Shown here piece by piece: positions 1-8,325 of a stretch of 33,417 nt of DNA. Source of the DNA: RFXV01 sp038150465 (GTDB lineage: Bacteria > Bacteroidota > Bacteroidia > Flavobacteriales > Schleiferiaceae); NCBI GenBank assembly GCA_038150465.1, contig JAYOTP010000025.1, positions 1 to 33,417 of the forward strand. Reading direction: 5' to 3'. The notes beneath the pieces are model-generated. The model made no database searches. It was not told the DNA's origin and worked only from the letters and a program-made list of their open reading frames with translations. Made by a program: the position numbers and the translations under genes. How positions within the stretch are numbered: the first letter of the stretch is position 1; each line of letters opens with the position of its first letter.

Positions 1-2
1 TT

Positions 3-152
3 CAGGCCACAGGGCAGTCGTCCTTCCGTCCTGAAAGCAGTGTTCAAAATGTATTTGAGTATTCCGAGGCACAGTTGAAGCTCACTTTCCATCCGGAGAA
101 GGATGTGATGGTCCTGGAGCAGGGCCGTCGCTTTGAGATGCACAGGAACTGA
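3..152 (+). CDS. C-terminal fragment of an unidentified protein (5' end outside window)
   Basis: An open frame enters from the left edge and ends at a TGA at 150-152, giving the last 49 residues of a protein. The visible tail is polar (motifs FEYSEAQLKLTF and VLEQGRRFEMHRN). The alternating pattern near the end resembles the beta-rich C-terminus of secreted or hydrolase-associated domains such as those after serine hydrolases, but this is too little to name a family. It lies 49 bp upstream of ychF on the same strand. The neighbouring ychF frame could be read from an ATG at 133, but that would overlap this gene and add residues that YchF proteins do not have. Confidence 0.55.
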   Translation, partial: QATGQSSFRPESSVQNVFEYSEAQLKLTFHPEKDVMVLEQGRRFEMHRN

Positions 153-201
153 GCCCGCATCGTCCTCCGCTCAAACGGGCAGTTCAGCTTATTTTCGCTG
201 C

Positions 202-1293
202 ATGAAATGCGGCATCGTCGGGCTCCCCAATGTGGGCAAGTCCACACTTTTCAATTGTTTGTCCAGTGCAAAGGCGCAAGCGGCGAACTTTCCCTTCTGT
301 ACCATCGAACCCAATCTTGGAACGGTCAATGTCCCCGACCAAAGACTGCAGGTGCTTGAAGATCTGGTCCATCCCGAGAAAGTGATCCCCGCGACAGTGG
401 AGATCGTGGACATTGCTGGATTGGTGAAAGGAGCGAGCAAGGGCGAAGGTCTGGGCAATCAGTTCCTCGGAAATATTCGGGAAACCCATGCCATCATCCA
501 TGTCTTGCGTTGCTTCGAGAACGACAATGTAACCCATGTCGACGGATCCGTGGACCCCATTCGGGACCGCGAGACCATCGACTTTGAGCTTCAGATAAAG
601 GATCTGGAAACCATAGAGAAGCGCCTGGAAAAAGTCCGTAAGACGGCCAAATCGGGCAATAAAGAGGCCCTCAAGGAGCAGGACCTATTGGAGCGCTGCA
701 TCGGGCATGTGGAAAAAGGAGCGAGCATCCGGTCTTTTCAGGCTTCATCAGCCGAGGCAACGATCATTGAGGAGATGCAACTCTTGACGGCCAAACCAGT
801 GCTCTATGTCTGCAATGTCAGTGAGTCGGATGCGGTGAGTGGCAACGAACACGTCCAGCGTGTTCGTGAGGCTGTGCAGTCTGAGGATGCAGGTCTGATC
901 ATGCTGGCCGTGGCCACAGAATCGGACATCGCCGAACTGGAGGACTATGAGGAGAAACAGCTTTTCCTCGATGAGATCGGCCTGGAAGAGCCAGGGGTCA
1001 ATCGCCTGATACGGGCCGCCTACGACCTGCTCGATCTTCAAACCTATTTCACTGCGGGAGAAAAAGAAGTTCGTGCCTGGACCTTCCCAGTGGGCAGTTT
1101 GGCCCCACAAGCAGCTGGAGTGATCCACAGCGATTTTGAGAAAGGATTCATCCGGGCAGAAGTGATCTCCTTCGAGGAATACAAGACCTACGGATCGGAG
1201 TCCGCCGTTCGGGAGGCTGGTAAGCTTCGTGTGGAGGGAAAGGAATACCGTGTTCAGGACGGCGATGTGATGCACTTCAGATTCAACGTGTAA
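202..1293 (+). CDS. ychF: Redox-regulated P-loop ATPase YchF (Obg-related)
   Basis: The product is 363 residues from the ATG at 202, the usual YchF length. I chose this start because MKCGIVGLPNVGKST is the conserved N-terminus; an in-frame ATG at 133 would add 23 unrelated residues. The P-loop is at residues 7-15 (GLPNVGKST), followed by a switch region with FPFCTIEPN and a DxxG motif in DIAGLVKGASKGEG. The usual NKxD specificity motif is replaced by NVSE, as expected for YchF, which prefers ATP to GTP. A TGS-type domain closes the protein (DGDVMHFRFNV). YchF is a cytoplasmic ribosome-associated ATPase linked to translation and oxidative stress. It may be cotranscribed with the next gene, 30 bp away, since I see no terminator between them. 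Confidence 0.95.
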   Translation: MKCGIVGLPNVGKSTLFNCLSSAKAQAANFPFCTIEPNLGTVNVPDQRLQVLEDLVHPEKVIPATVEIVDIAGLVKGASKGEGLGNQFLGNIRETHAIIHVLRCFENDNVTHVDGSVDPIRDRETIDFELQIKDLETIEKRLEKVRKTAKSGNKEALKEQDLLERCIGHVEKGASIRSFQASSAEATIIEEMQLLTAKPVLYVCNVSESDAVSGNEHVQRVREAVQSEDAGLIMLAVATESDIAELEDYEEKQLFLDEIGLEEPGVNRLIRAAYDLLDLQTYFTAGEKEVRAWTFPVGSLAPQAAGVIHSDFEKGFIRAEVISFEEYKTYGSESAVREAGKLRVEGKEYRVQDGDVMHFRFNV

Positions 1294-1323
1294 GATCGAT
1301 CGGGATCTAGAAAGACCGAGCGT

Positions 1324-1764
1324 ATGGAAAAAAATGAAGTGTTGAAAATGTTGAACAGCTGGGGAGCCGATACCCTGATGCGCACCTTGGGCATCGAATA
1401 CACCGATTTTGGAGAGGATTGGGTGGAGGCGGAAATGCCGGTCAATGGACGGGTGCACCAGCCCCTGGGTCTGCTCCATGGCGGAGCCACAGCGGCTTTG
1501 GCTGAAAGTGTGGCCAGCGCTGGTTCGGCATTGTTCATCAACCGAGAGAAGCAGGCGGCTTTGGGCATCGATCTTCAGGCCACGCACCTGAAGAGCATGA
1601 GGCAAGGAAAGGTCATCGCAAGGGGCACACTGCTGCACAAAGGGCGGAGCATCCATTTATGGGAGATCGACATTCGGAATGAAAATGGCGATCGGGTCTG
1701 CCACAGCAAGCTGACCACACTGATCGTGCCGAGAAGAAAGGGACCTGATGAAGGCGGGCAGTAG
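1324..1764 (+). CDS. menI: Hotdog-fold thioesterase, probable 1,4-dihydroxy-2-naphthoyl-CoA hydrolase (MenI-type)
   Basis: This is a 146-residue single hotdog domain of the PaaI/YdiI type. The signature GLLHGGATAALAES (about residues 49-62) matches the YdiI/MenI motif; its Glu at position 61 corresponds to the catalytic Glu of that family, and His52-Gly-Gly helps bind the thioester. MenI releases CoA from 1,4-dihydroxy-2-naphthoyl-CoA, the product of MenB, giving the acid that MenA prenylates. Substrate is not readable from the sequence of this broad family; the assignment rests on the motif plus its place at the head of a menaquinone cluster. The end overlaps the next gene by 17 bp. An alternative is a phenylacetyl-CoA-type thioesterase. 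Confidence 0.8.
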   Translation: MEKNEVLKMLNSWGADTLMRTLGIEYTDFGEDWVEAEMPVNGRVHQPLGLLHGGATAALAESVASAGSALFINREKQAALGIDLQATHLKSMRQGKVIARGTLLHKGRSIHLWEIDIRNENGDRVCHSKLTTLIVPRRKGPDEGGQ

Positions 1765-2845
1765 GATATTCGGACTAGATCTCATGCGGGCCCTGGCGAT
1801 CCTCTTCGTGGTGGTCGCGCATAGTCAGAGGCAGATCCAAGTCGTTTTTCCTGACTTTCGGCCCTACACAAAAGTGGATGGGGTCACCCTCTTTTTTGTT
1901 TTGAGCGGCTTTTTGATCGGACGCATCATCTTTCGGACGATCGAAGGAAGGAATTTCAGATCGCTGGTCCGATTCTACAATCGGCGTTGGTGGCGCACTT
2001 TGCCGAATTACTACTTCTTCTTTGCTCTGCACATTGTGTTCTACTACGTTTTTAGCATCCAGGAAAATATCGACTGGCGCGGGCTTCTCTTTCTGCAGAA
2101 CATCAACAGTCCGCCTGAGGGCTTCTTCAGGGAATCGTGGAGCCTGGCAGTGGAGGAGTGGTTCTATCTGGTCTTTCCCTTCATTTGGTGGTTGCTCCAC
2201 AAAAAAGAGGTAAAGCCCAAATTGCGAACCTATCTGACTTACACCCTGGGCATGCTCTTGCTCGCTTGGGCGTACAAGGCCTGGTTCTTCGCCAGCCACA
2301 GCATACCAGAGGGTTCTGCCTGTACCAATTGCAGGAATTATCTGGAGATCTATGTTCGCTTGCCCGTGGTCTTTCGATTCAGCTCCATCCTCTGGGGGGT
2401 GTTGCTCAGCATTGTTTTCATGTACAAGAGAATGTGGTTCGATAGGGGCTGGCCGTGGTTTATTTCGGCGGTCTTGGTCTGGGTGCTGGGCGAGTGGGCT
2501 TTCCATCAGATCGATCCGGTCACCAAGACCATATGGAAGTTGGAATTCAAGAGTCTTTTGGCCGCTCTTTTCATCGCTGCTGCCTACTCATTGCCGCATC
2601 CGAACATCCGGCTTTCAAATGTGGTTAATCGTATTAGCGTGTACTCCTATTCGATATACCTGATCAATCTTCCTTTTTTGGCCATTTGGCGATGGCTCAT
2701 TTTGGACAAGCTACAGATCGAATCGGCCTTTGGGGTTCTGATGTCCCTGCCACTGGCGTGGCTGTTGATCTACGCGCTGGCATCGGTCACTTATCACAAG
2801 CTCGAGAAGCCGCTCACGCAGCTGAGAATGAATGAGTCCTCCTGA
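1748..2845 (+). CDS. Integral membrane acyltransferase, acyltransferase family 3 (OafA/NolL-like)
   Basis: The 365-residue protein is strongly hydrophobic with roughly ten membrane segments. Family 3 marks are a His in the first segment (VVVAHSQ, His25), the LSGFLIGR stretch at about 52-59, and the WSLAVEEWFY motif at about 131-140. Such enzymes acetylate or otherwise acylate surface sugars or lipids on the membrane. The gene overlaps the thioesterase by 17 bp and menF by 14 bp, so it is probably translated with the menaquinone genes, although no acylation step is known in that pathway. The acceptor cannot be deduced. It may be an unrelated envelope enzyme captured in the operon. Confidence 0.87.
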   Translation: MKAGSRIFGLDLMRALAILFVVVAHSQRQIQVVFPDFRPYTKVDGVTLFFVLSGFLIGRIIFRTIEGRNFRSLVRFYNRRWWRTLPNYYFFFALHIVFYYVFSIQENIDWRGLLFLQNINSPPEGFFRESWSLAVEEWFYLVFPFIWWLLHKKEVKPKLRTYLTYTLGMLLLAWAYKAWFFASHSIPEGSACTNCRNYLEIYVRLPVVFRFSSILWGVLLSIVFMYKRMWFDRGWPWFISAVLVWVLGEWAFHQIDPVTKTIWKLEFKSLLAALFIAAAYSLPHPNIRLSNVVNRISVYSYSIYLINLPFLAIWRWLILDKLQIESAFGVLMSLPLAWLLIYALASVTYHKLEKPLTQLRMNESS

Positions 2846-3848
2846 GCAGATGTCCCGAACTTCTCCCATTGAAGAGGCCCATTTTGTTTGTCGCTTACCG
2901 GGCGAGTCAATGGTCAGGGTCTACAGAGTAGTCACATCAGAAGATGCGGCCGATGCCCGTCTGGTCTACAGAGGATTTCAGCAGAGAGGGATCGAGTTGC
3001 CCGTTCGACAGACCGCTGAGTCCATCCAAGAGATTTCAGAGCAGCATTCGCTTTCTGTGGCGCCTGTAGGGCGATGCATGGGTCGGGAGGAATACCTGAT
3101 GACGGTTTCATCGCTGGTAGATTCATTGAAGTATTCTGGATCTCTGGAGAAGGTGGTCTTTTCCAGGGTCCATAGGGAGGAACGTTCGCCCAGCTATCGG
3201 CCACATGATCACTTTGAGGCGCTGTGTGCTGAATTTCCAGAGCAGGCAGTTCATTGGATCCGATGGAAAGGAGTGGGCGAGTGGATCGGCTCCAGTCCGG
3301 AGCTTCTTCTTAAAAAAGTGGACGATCGGTTTGAAACCGTTGCCCTGGCCGGCACCTTGCACTCCGATCAGGAGGAATGGGGCGTGAAGGAACAGCAGGA
3401 ACAGGCGAGTGTGGCGCATTTTATTGAAGGCGAATTGAAAAGAGCCGGAGTGGATGTTGAAAGCGACGGACCCAGAGAGATAAAGGCCGGACCTGTTCGC
3501 CATTTGAAGACACGCTACCTCTTCGAATCCCCGCTGAAAGCGAATCATTTCCTGGATCTGCTTCATCCCACACCTGCGGTCTGTGGCCACCCGAGGGAAG
3601 AAGCACTGCATCGATTGCTCAAGTACGAGACCTATGAGCGAAAATTCTATACGGGCTACTGGGGGATCGAGGCAGAGCAGAGTCAGTACTTTGTGAATCT
3701 GCGCTGCTTGTCCATTCATGAAAAGGAGCTGATGTTCTATGCGGGCGGCGGCTTGAACAGGCGTTCCGATCCTGAAAAGGAATGGAAGGAGACCGAAGAA
3801 AAGATGAAGGCGACCAAGAGTTTTCTCCATGAGACAGAGCACGGATAA
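2832..3848 (+). CDS. menF: Isochorismate synthase (chorismate-binding enzyme)
   Basis: MenF converts chorismate to isochorismate, the entry step of menaquinone synthesis. The 338 residues are mostly the chorismate-binding domain. Visible marks are KVVFSR (Lys107, the expected general base), LAGTLHS, HPTPAVCGHPR, FYTGYWG and YAGGGL followed by EKEWKETEEK. It is shorter than E. coli MenF because the N-terminal part is reduced. The assignment to menF rather than to anthranilate, aminodeoxychorismate or siderophore isochorismate synthases rests on the direct 20-bp overlap with menD. The start is ATG at 2832, overlapping the acyltransferase end; an in-frame ATG at 2850 is also possible. Confidence 0.93.
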   Translation: MSPPEQMSRTSPIEEAHFVCRLPGESMVRVYRVVTSEDAADARLVYRGFQQRGIELPVRQTAESIQEISEQHSLSVAPVGRCMGREEYLMTVSSLVDSLKYSGSLEKVVFSRVHREERSPSYRPHDHFEALCAEFPEQAVHWIRWKGVGEWIGSSPELLLKKVDDRFETVALAGTLHSDQEEWGVKEQQEQASVAHFIEGELKRAGVDVESDGPREIKAGPVRHLKTRYLFESPLKANHFLDLLHPTPAVCGHPREEALHRLLKYETYERKFYTGYWGIEAEQSQYFVNLRCLSIHEKELMFYAGGGLNRRSDPEKEWKETEEKMKATKSFLHETEHG

Positions 3849-5514
3849 AAAGGGGGTCGATCAGGCGGTCGCCATCCTTGTGCGGCACGGCATCCGGCAG
3901 GTGATCTGTTCTCCCGGCTCGCGCAATGCGCCTTTGGTCTTGGCCATCCGTTCCCATCCAGGCCTGGAGGTGGAAGTGATCGTCGACGAGCGTGTTGCGG
4001 CATTCACGGCCCTTGGAAAAGCGATCAGCAGCGGTCAAGCCTGTGTGCTCTGTTGCACTTCTGGCAGTGCCGTGGTGAACTATTATCCAGCGATCGTGGA
4101 AGCCTACTATCAGCGGGTGCCCCTTGTTGTGCTCACCGCCGATCGCCCGGAGGACCGGATCGATCAGCAGGAAGGGCAGAGCATTCGCCAAAAAGACCTC
4201 TTCTCTGAGCATGTGCTTTCTATGTGTTCGATCGATGAGAAGGAGCTGTCGGAAGAGGCCTTGGCAGGTCTTTCCGCTTCAATAGTTCAGACCGGATCCA
4301 TCGGTGGACCGGTTCATTGGAATATGCCCCTTAGCGAGCCCCTGTACGGAACCTCTGAGCAGGAAGATGTGGGAGTGGAGATCAGTCCTTCAAAACCAAA
4401 TGATCCCTCCATTCCCTGGATGGAGCTCAAAGAATCCTGGTCGGGTGCTGAGCGCGTACTGCTTATCTGTGGTCAGGTCGCCGATCGGGAAGCGGCAGGA
4501 GAAAGGCGGACGTTGCTGCAGCAGTGGGCAGAGCGGTTTCCTCAGCTGAGTGTGTGGTACGAGACGATCTCCAATACAGAATTCGAAGCGGGCATGTCCT
4601 GTATCGACCGCTTCATCATCCCAATGTCTGCAAAGGAAAAGGAAGGCTTTCGTCCGGATCTGCTTCTTTCCATGGGCGGAGAATGGGTCAGTCGAAAGGT
4701 CAAGAAATGGCTGCGAAGTTTTCCAGAGGTGGATCATTGGCACATCGACCGGTACCGACATCCCGATCTGCTTTGCCGCTCCTTTCGGGAGATCCATGCA
4801 GACCCTCTTCATTTTCTGCAGGAAGGCCTCGAGCAATTGACTCCATGCATAGGAGTGCGTTCGTACGCAGCGGACATAGGTGAATTGGCTGAACTGCGAT
4901 CTGAGCGACACCAGCAGTACATCCAGAACTCGGCTTGGTCGGACCTTCGGCTGTTTGCTGTTTTGAATGCGCAGCTTCCCAAAAAGGCTGTCCTTTTCAA
5001 TGGAAACAGCAGCGTGGTGCGTTACACCCAATTGTTTCGCTGGTCTTCTGAGCTTTTTCATTTGGCGAACCGCGGGGTGAGCGGCATCGATGGTGTCACA
5101 TCAACAGCCATTGGGTATGCCAAGAGGTCCAGTGAGAACGTTTTCCTGGTCACCGGCGACCTGGCCTTCTTCTACGACAGCAACGCCTTTTGGCAGCAAG
5201 ATCTTCCAGACAATCTGAAGATCCTTGTCGTCAACAATGGGGGTGGAGGCATTTTCCGCATCATAGAAGGTCCGGATGCCAGTGGATGGTTCGGGCCCCA
5301 TTTCGAGCAGACCCATCAGCGCAGCGCCAAAGACCTCGCCAATATGTATGGCCTGCAATACTTTTGCGCCGCAACAGAGGAGGATCTGAACAATTGCCTG
5401 CAGGACTGGCTTTCTTCAAAAACCTTGGCTGTTCTGGAAGTGCATACCCCCCGAGAGCAGAACGACATCGTATTGGACAACTATTTCAATTATCTCAGAT
5501 ATGGCAGATCGTAA
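3829..5514 (+). CDS. menD: 2-succinyl-5-enolpyruvyl-6-hydroxy-3-cyclohexene-1-carboxylate synthase
   Basis: MenD is a thiamine-diphosphate and Mg2+ dependent enzyme that joins isochorismate and 2-oxoglutarate with loss of CO2. The 561-residue product has the full family length. The N-terminal pyrimidine-binding domain shows SPGSRNAPLVLAI and DERVAAFTALGKA with the catalytic Glu. CTSGSAVVNYYPA and LTADRPEDR follow. The C-terminal pyrophosphate-binding domain shows GDLAFFYDSNAF and NNGGGGIF. It overlaps menF by 20 bp and menB by 14 bp, so translation of the three is probably coupled. Confidence 0.96.
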   Translation: MRQSTDKKGVDQAVAILVRHGIRQVICSPGSRNAPLVLAIRSHPGLEVEVIVDERVAAFTALGKAISSGQACVLCCTSGSAVVNYYPAIVEAYYQRVPLVVLTADRPEDRIDQQEGQSIRQKDLFSEHVLSMCSIDEKELSEEALAGLSASIVQTGSIGGPVHWNMPLSEPLYGTSEQEDVGVEISPSKPNDPSIPWMELKESWSGAERVLLICGQVADREAAGERRTLLQQWAERFPQLSVWYETISNTEFEAGMSCIDRFIIPMSAKEKEGFRPDLLLSMGGEWVSRKVKKWLRSFPEVDHWHIDRYRHPDLLCRSFREIHADPLHFLQEGLEQLTPCIGVRSYAADIGELAELRSERHQQYIQNSAWSDLRLFAVLNAQLPKKAVLFNGNSSVVRYTQLFRWSSELFHLANRGVSGIDGVTSTAIGYAKRSSENVFLVTGDLAFFYDSNAFWQQDLPDNLKILVVNNGGGGIFRIIEGPDASGWFGPHFEQTHQRSAKDLANMYGLQYFCAATEEDLNNCLQDWLSSKTLAVLEVHTPREQNDIVLDNYFNYLRYGRS

Positions 5515-6322
5515 GTGGACCCCCATTCAGGAATTCCAGGACATCCGATTCGACTTTTTCGAAGGGATCGCCCGGATCACCATCAACCGACCAGAAGTCT
5601 ACAATGCCTTTCGCCCCGAGACGAACATCGAGATGATCGAGGCCATGGACGTGGCCCGGGAGCGTCAGGATATTCGGGTCGTGGTGCTCACCGGCGCCGG
5701 CGATAAGGCCTTTTGTTCCGGAGGCGATCAGAATGTGAAGGGAGTGGGTGGCTATGTGGGTACAGACGGTGTGCCCCGGCTCAATGTCCTCGATCTGCAC
5801 AAGCGCATACGCTCCCTGCCCAAACCTGTGATCGCCGCGGTGAACGGCTATGCGATAGGCGGTGGCCATGTGCTCCACGTGGTCTGTGATCTGAGCATTG
5901 CTAGTGAAAATGCCATTTTCGGACAGACCGGGCCGAAGGTGGGAAGCTTCGATGCCGGATTCGGCTCATCGTATCTCGCCCGACATGTCGGACAGAAAAA
6001 AGCCCGTGAGATCTGGTTCTTGTGCCGCCAATATTCAGCCAATGAGGCCCTGGACATGGGACTGGTCAATACGGTCGTTCCGCATGAGCGATTGGAAGAT
6101 GAATATGTGGATTGGTGCAGGACCATCATGCTCCGCAGTCCATTGGCTGTTCGGATGATCAAGCGCGGACTGAATGCCGAGCTGGACGGTCAGGCAGGTT
6201 TGATGGAACTCGCTGGAGATGCCACTCTTCTGTACTACCTGACCGATGAGGCACAGGAAGGCAAGAATGCATTCCTGGAGAAGAGAGATCCGGACTTCGA
6301 TCAGTATCCTCAATTCCCTTGA
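5501..6322 (+). CDS. menB: 1,4-dihydroxy-2-naphthoyl-CoA synthase
   Basis: MenB is a crotonase-family enzyme that closes the second ring of o-succinylbenzoyl-CoA. The 273-residue product shows the oxyanion-hole segments AFCSGGDQ and GYAIGGGHVL and the family-specific QTGPKVGSFDAGFG stretch. The Gly in TGPKVG is characteristic of type I MenB enzymes, which use bicarbonate as cofactor; that inference comes from the family, not from this protein. The reading frame ends in FPQFP, overlaps menD by 14 bp, and its TGA overlaps the TTG start of menA. Confidence 0.96.
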   Translation: MADRKWTPIQEFQDIRFDFFEGIARITINRPEVYNAFRPETNIEMIEAMDVARERQDIRVVVLTGAGDKAFCSGGDQNVKGVGGYVGTDGVPRLNVLDLHKRIRSLPKPVIAAVNGYAIGGGHVLHVVCDLSIASENAIFGQTGPKVGSFDAGFGSSYLARHVGQKKAREIWFLCRQYSANEALDMGLVNTVVPHERLEDEYVDWCRTIMLRSPLAVRMIKRGLNAELDGQAGLMELAGDATLLYYLTDEAQEGKNAFLEKRDPDFDQYPQFP

Positions 6323-7233
6323 GCGGGATCCCGATAGCCTACTGGATCAAGGCGGCCCGGCTGCGTACGCTGCCCCTTGCTTTTTCATGCATCCTTTTGG
6401 GCAGTTTCCTTGCGGCGGCGGCGGGTTCGTTCGATCCATGGATCCTTGTGCTCAGTTTGCTGACCACACTCTTTTTTCAGGTGCTGAGCAATTATGCCAA
6501 CGACCTGGGTGATGGTGTAAAGGGAACCGATGAGCACAGAAAGGGCGAACAGCGCATGGTGGGCAGCGGCTTGATCCCCATGGAGAAGATGAAAAGAGCG
6601 GTCTATCTCTTTGTGCTGCTTTCATTTGTCTCCGCCTGTCTTCTGAGCCATCGGGCACTCGCGGAGAAGGGATGGATCTGGGTGGCCTTGTTCATCGCCT
6701 TGGGGGCATTGGCCATTTTGAGTGCCGTTTTCTATACTGTGGGTGATGCTGCCTACGGTTATCGGGGCCTTGGAGATCTTTTTGTGCTCTTGTTCTTTGG
6801 TTGGGTGGGTGTCGTTGGGAGTTATTTCCTTCAGACGGCCGTGCTGGATTGGTCGGTTTTTTTGCCTGCTTCATCCGTGGGCCTCTTGTCTGTCGGTGTA
6901 CTGAACCTGAACAATATGAGGGACATAGAGACCGATCGCGCCGCTGGCAAGAAAAGTATTCCCGTGCGGATCGGATTGCCTTATGCCAAGATCTACCACA
7001 TGGGTCTATTGCTTTTTGCCTTCAATCTATCCTTCCTCTATGTGCTGGGCCACGGAGGAAATGCCTGGCGGAATCTCTATTGGCTCAGTGTTCCCCTGAT
7101 CCTTTGGAATCTGTGGTCGGTATCGAAGTCCTGGCAAGCTGAAGAATTCGATCCGTTGCTGAAACGCTTGGCATTGACCACCTTACTCTTTAGTTTGAGT
7201 TTGGGCTGCGGGATCCTTTTGTCGGTCCAATGA
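6319..7233 (+). CDS. menA: 1,4-dihydroxy-2-naphthoate polyprenyltransferase
   Basis: MenA attaches the polyprenyl tail to 1,4-dihydroxy-2-naphthoate in the membrane, forming demethylmenaquinone. The 304-residue protein has about eight to nine hydrophobic segments and both Asp-rich UbiA-family motifs: NDLGDGVKGTD at about 61-71 and NNMRDIETDRAAGK near 195-208. The start is a TTG at 6319 that overlaps the menB stop as TTGA. It gives the typical N-terminus (IAYWIKAARLRTLPLA), and no in-frame ATG precedes the first Asp motif. The end overlaps menC as ATGA. Confidence 0.94.
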   Translation: MSGIPIAYWIKAARLRTLPLAFSCILLGSFLAAAAGSFDPWILVLSLLTTLFFQVLSNYANDLGDGVKGTDEHRKGEQRMVGSGLIPMEKMKRAVYLFVLLSFVSACLLSHRALAEKGWIWVALFIALGALAILSAVFYTVGDAAYGYRGLGDLFVLLFFGWVGVVGSYFLQTAVLDWSVFLPASSVGLLSVGVLNLNNMRDIETDRAAGKKSIPVRIGLPYAKIYHMGLLLFAFNLSFLYVLGHGGNAWRNLYWLSVPLILWNLWSVSKSWQAEEFDPLLKRLALTTLLFSLSLGCGILLSVQ

Positions 7234-8294
7234 AGGCTTCCTGGTCTCGATATGAACTGATCTTCAAGCGTCCGGCACGGACTTCACGCGGCGAGATGAA
7301 GGCCAAACCCAGTTACTTCCTCCGTTTGGAGCAAGACGATCAGGTCGCCTGGGGGGAATGCGGTTTGCTTCCTGGACTCAGTCGGGACGATCGGCCGAAT
7401 TACGAGCAAGAACTCGATCGGGTCTGTGCGCTTATTCGATCGGGCGGGGATGCGGAAGACATTTTGATGACCCTTGCCGATTGGCCGAGCATTCGTTTTG
7501 GAGTCGAGATGGCGTTTGGTTCTTTGGGGCTGATCGATCTGGGCAACTGGGCACAGTCCCCCTTCGAGCAGGCCGTGGCGGGCATCCCCATCAATGGCCT
7601 GATCTGGATGGGGTCGCATGCATTTCAAAGGGAACAGCTTACAGCGCTGATCACAGCAGGATTCGGTTGCATCAAGTTCAAGATCGGAAAGGACTATTGG
7701 GAAGGAGGACGCGATCTCTTGATCGAGGCGCGCAGACTGCAGCCCGACCTGGAGATACGAACTGATGCGAATGGCGCATTTTCCCCGTCTGAGGCCATGG
7801 AGGTTCTGGAAGATCTGGATCGGATCGGTGTGCACAGTATGGAGCAGCCTGTGGCCGTGGGTCAGCCAGAGCATTTGGCCGACTTGTGCAGAAACAGTCC
7901 GGTTCCGATCGCATTGGATGAGGAATTGATCTTTTGTGCCCAGGGAATGGAGGATGAACTGCTCCAACGGATCCGGCCCAGTTATATCATTTTAAAACCT
8001 TCACTGCTCGGTGGTTGGAAGGTCTGTGCGGATTGGATCCGACGGGCAGAGGAGCAGAACATCGGTTACTGGACGACCAGCGCATTGGAGAGCCAGTTGG
8101 GTCTGCAGTGGATCGCTCGTTTCGCGGCCGTGCACCCTGTGCCCATGGCCCAGGGTCTGGGTACGGGCAGCCTCTATCGGAACAATCTGAATTCCGATCT
8201 GCACATCAGAGATCAAAGGCTTTGGCGTTCTGCAACCAAATCCTTTGTGGCGATGGATCAGGTTCAGGCTTTCACCGATCAATCACATCCATGA
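7230..8294 (+). CDS. menC: o-Succinylbenzoate synthase (enolase superfamily)
   Basis: MenC dehydrates the cyclohexadiene product of the MenD/MenH steps to o-succinylbenzoate. The 354-residue protein has the enolase-superfamily pattern: KFKIG with the KxK catalytic lysines, then metal ligands in RTDANGAF, SMEQP and ALDEEL, and the second catalytic Lys in IILKPSLLGG. Muconate-lactonizing and dipeptide-epimerase relatives share this fold, but the ATGA overlap with menA and the menE gene 31 bp downstream settle the role. Confidence 0.93.
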   Translation: MKASWSRYELIFKRPARTSRGEMKAKPSYFLRLEQDDQVAWGECGLLPGLSRDDRPNYEQELDRVCALIRSGGDAEDILMTLADWPSIRFGVEMAFGSLGLIDLGNWAQSPFEQAVAGIPINGLIWMGSHAFQREQLTALITAGFGCIKFKIGKDYWEGGRDLLIEARRLQPDLEIRTDANGAFSPSEAMEVLEDLDRIGVHSMEQPVAVGQPEHLADLCRNSPVPIALDEELIFCAQGMEDELLQRIRPSYIILKPSLLGGWKVCADWIRRAEEQNIGYWTTSALESQLGLQWIARFAAVHPVPMAQGLGTGSLYRNNLNSDLHIRDQRLWRSATKSFVAMDQVQAFTDQSHP

Positions 8295-8325
8295 CAGCTC
8301 CTTTTCAAACCATACGCGATCTGTC

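Noticed and set aside
748..1656. 302-codon open frame on the minus strand
   Set aside because: It lies antisense to ychF and menI, both secure, and its translation has no recognisable motif.
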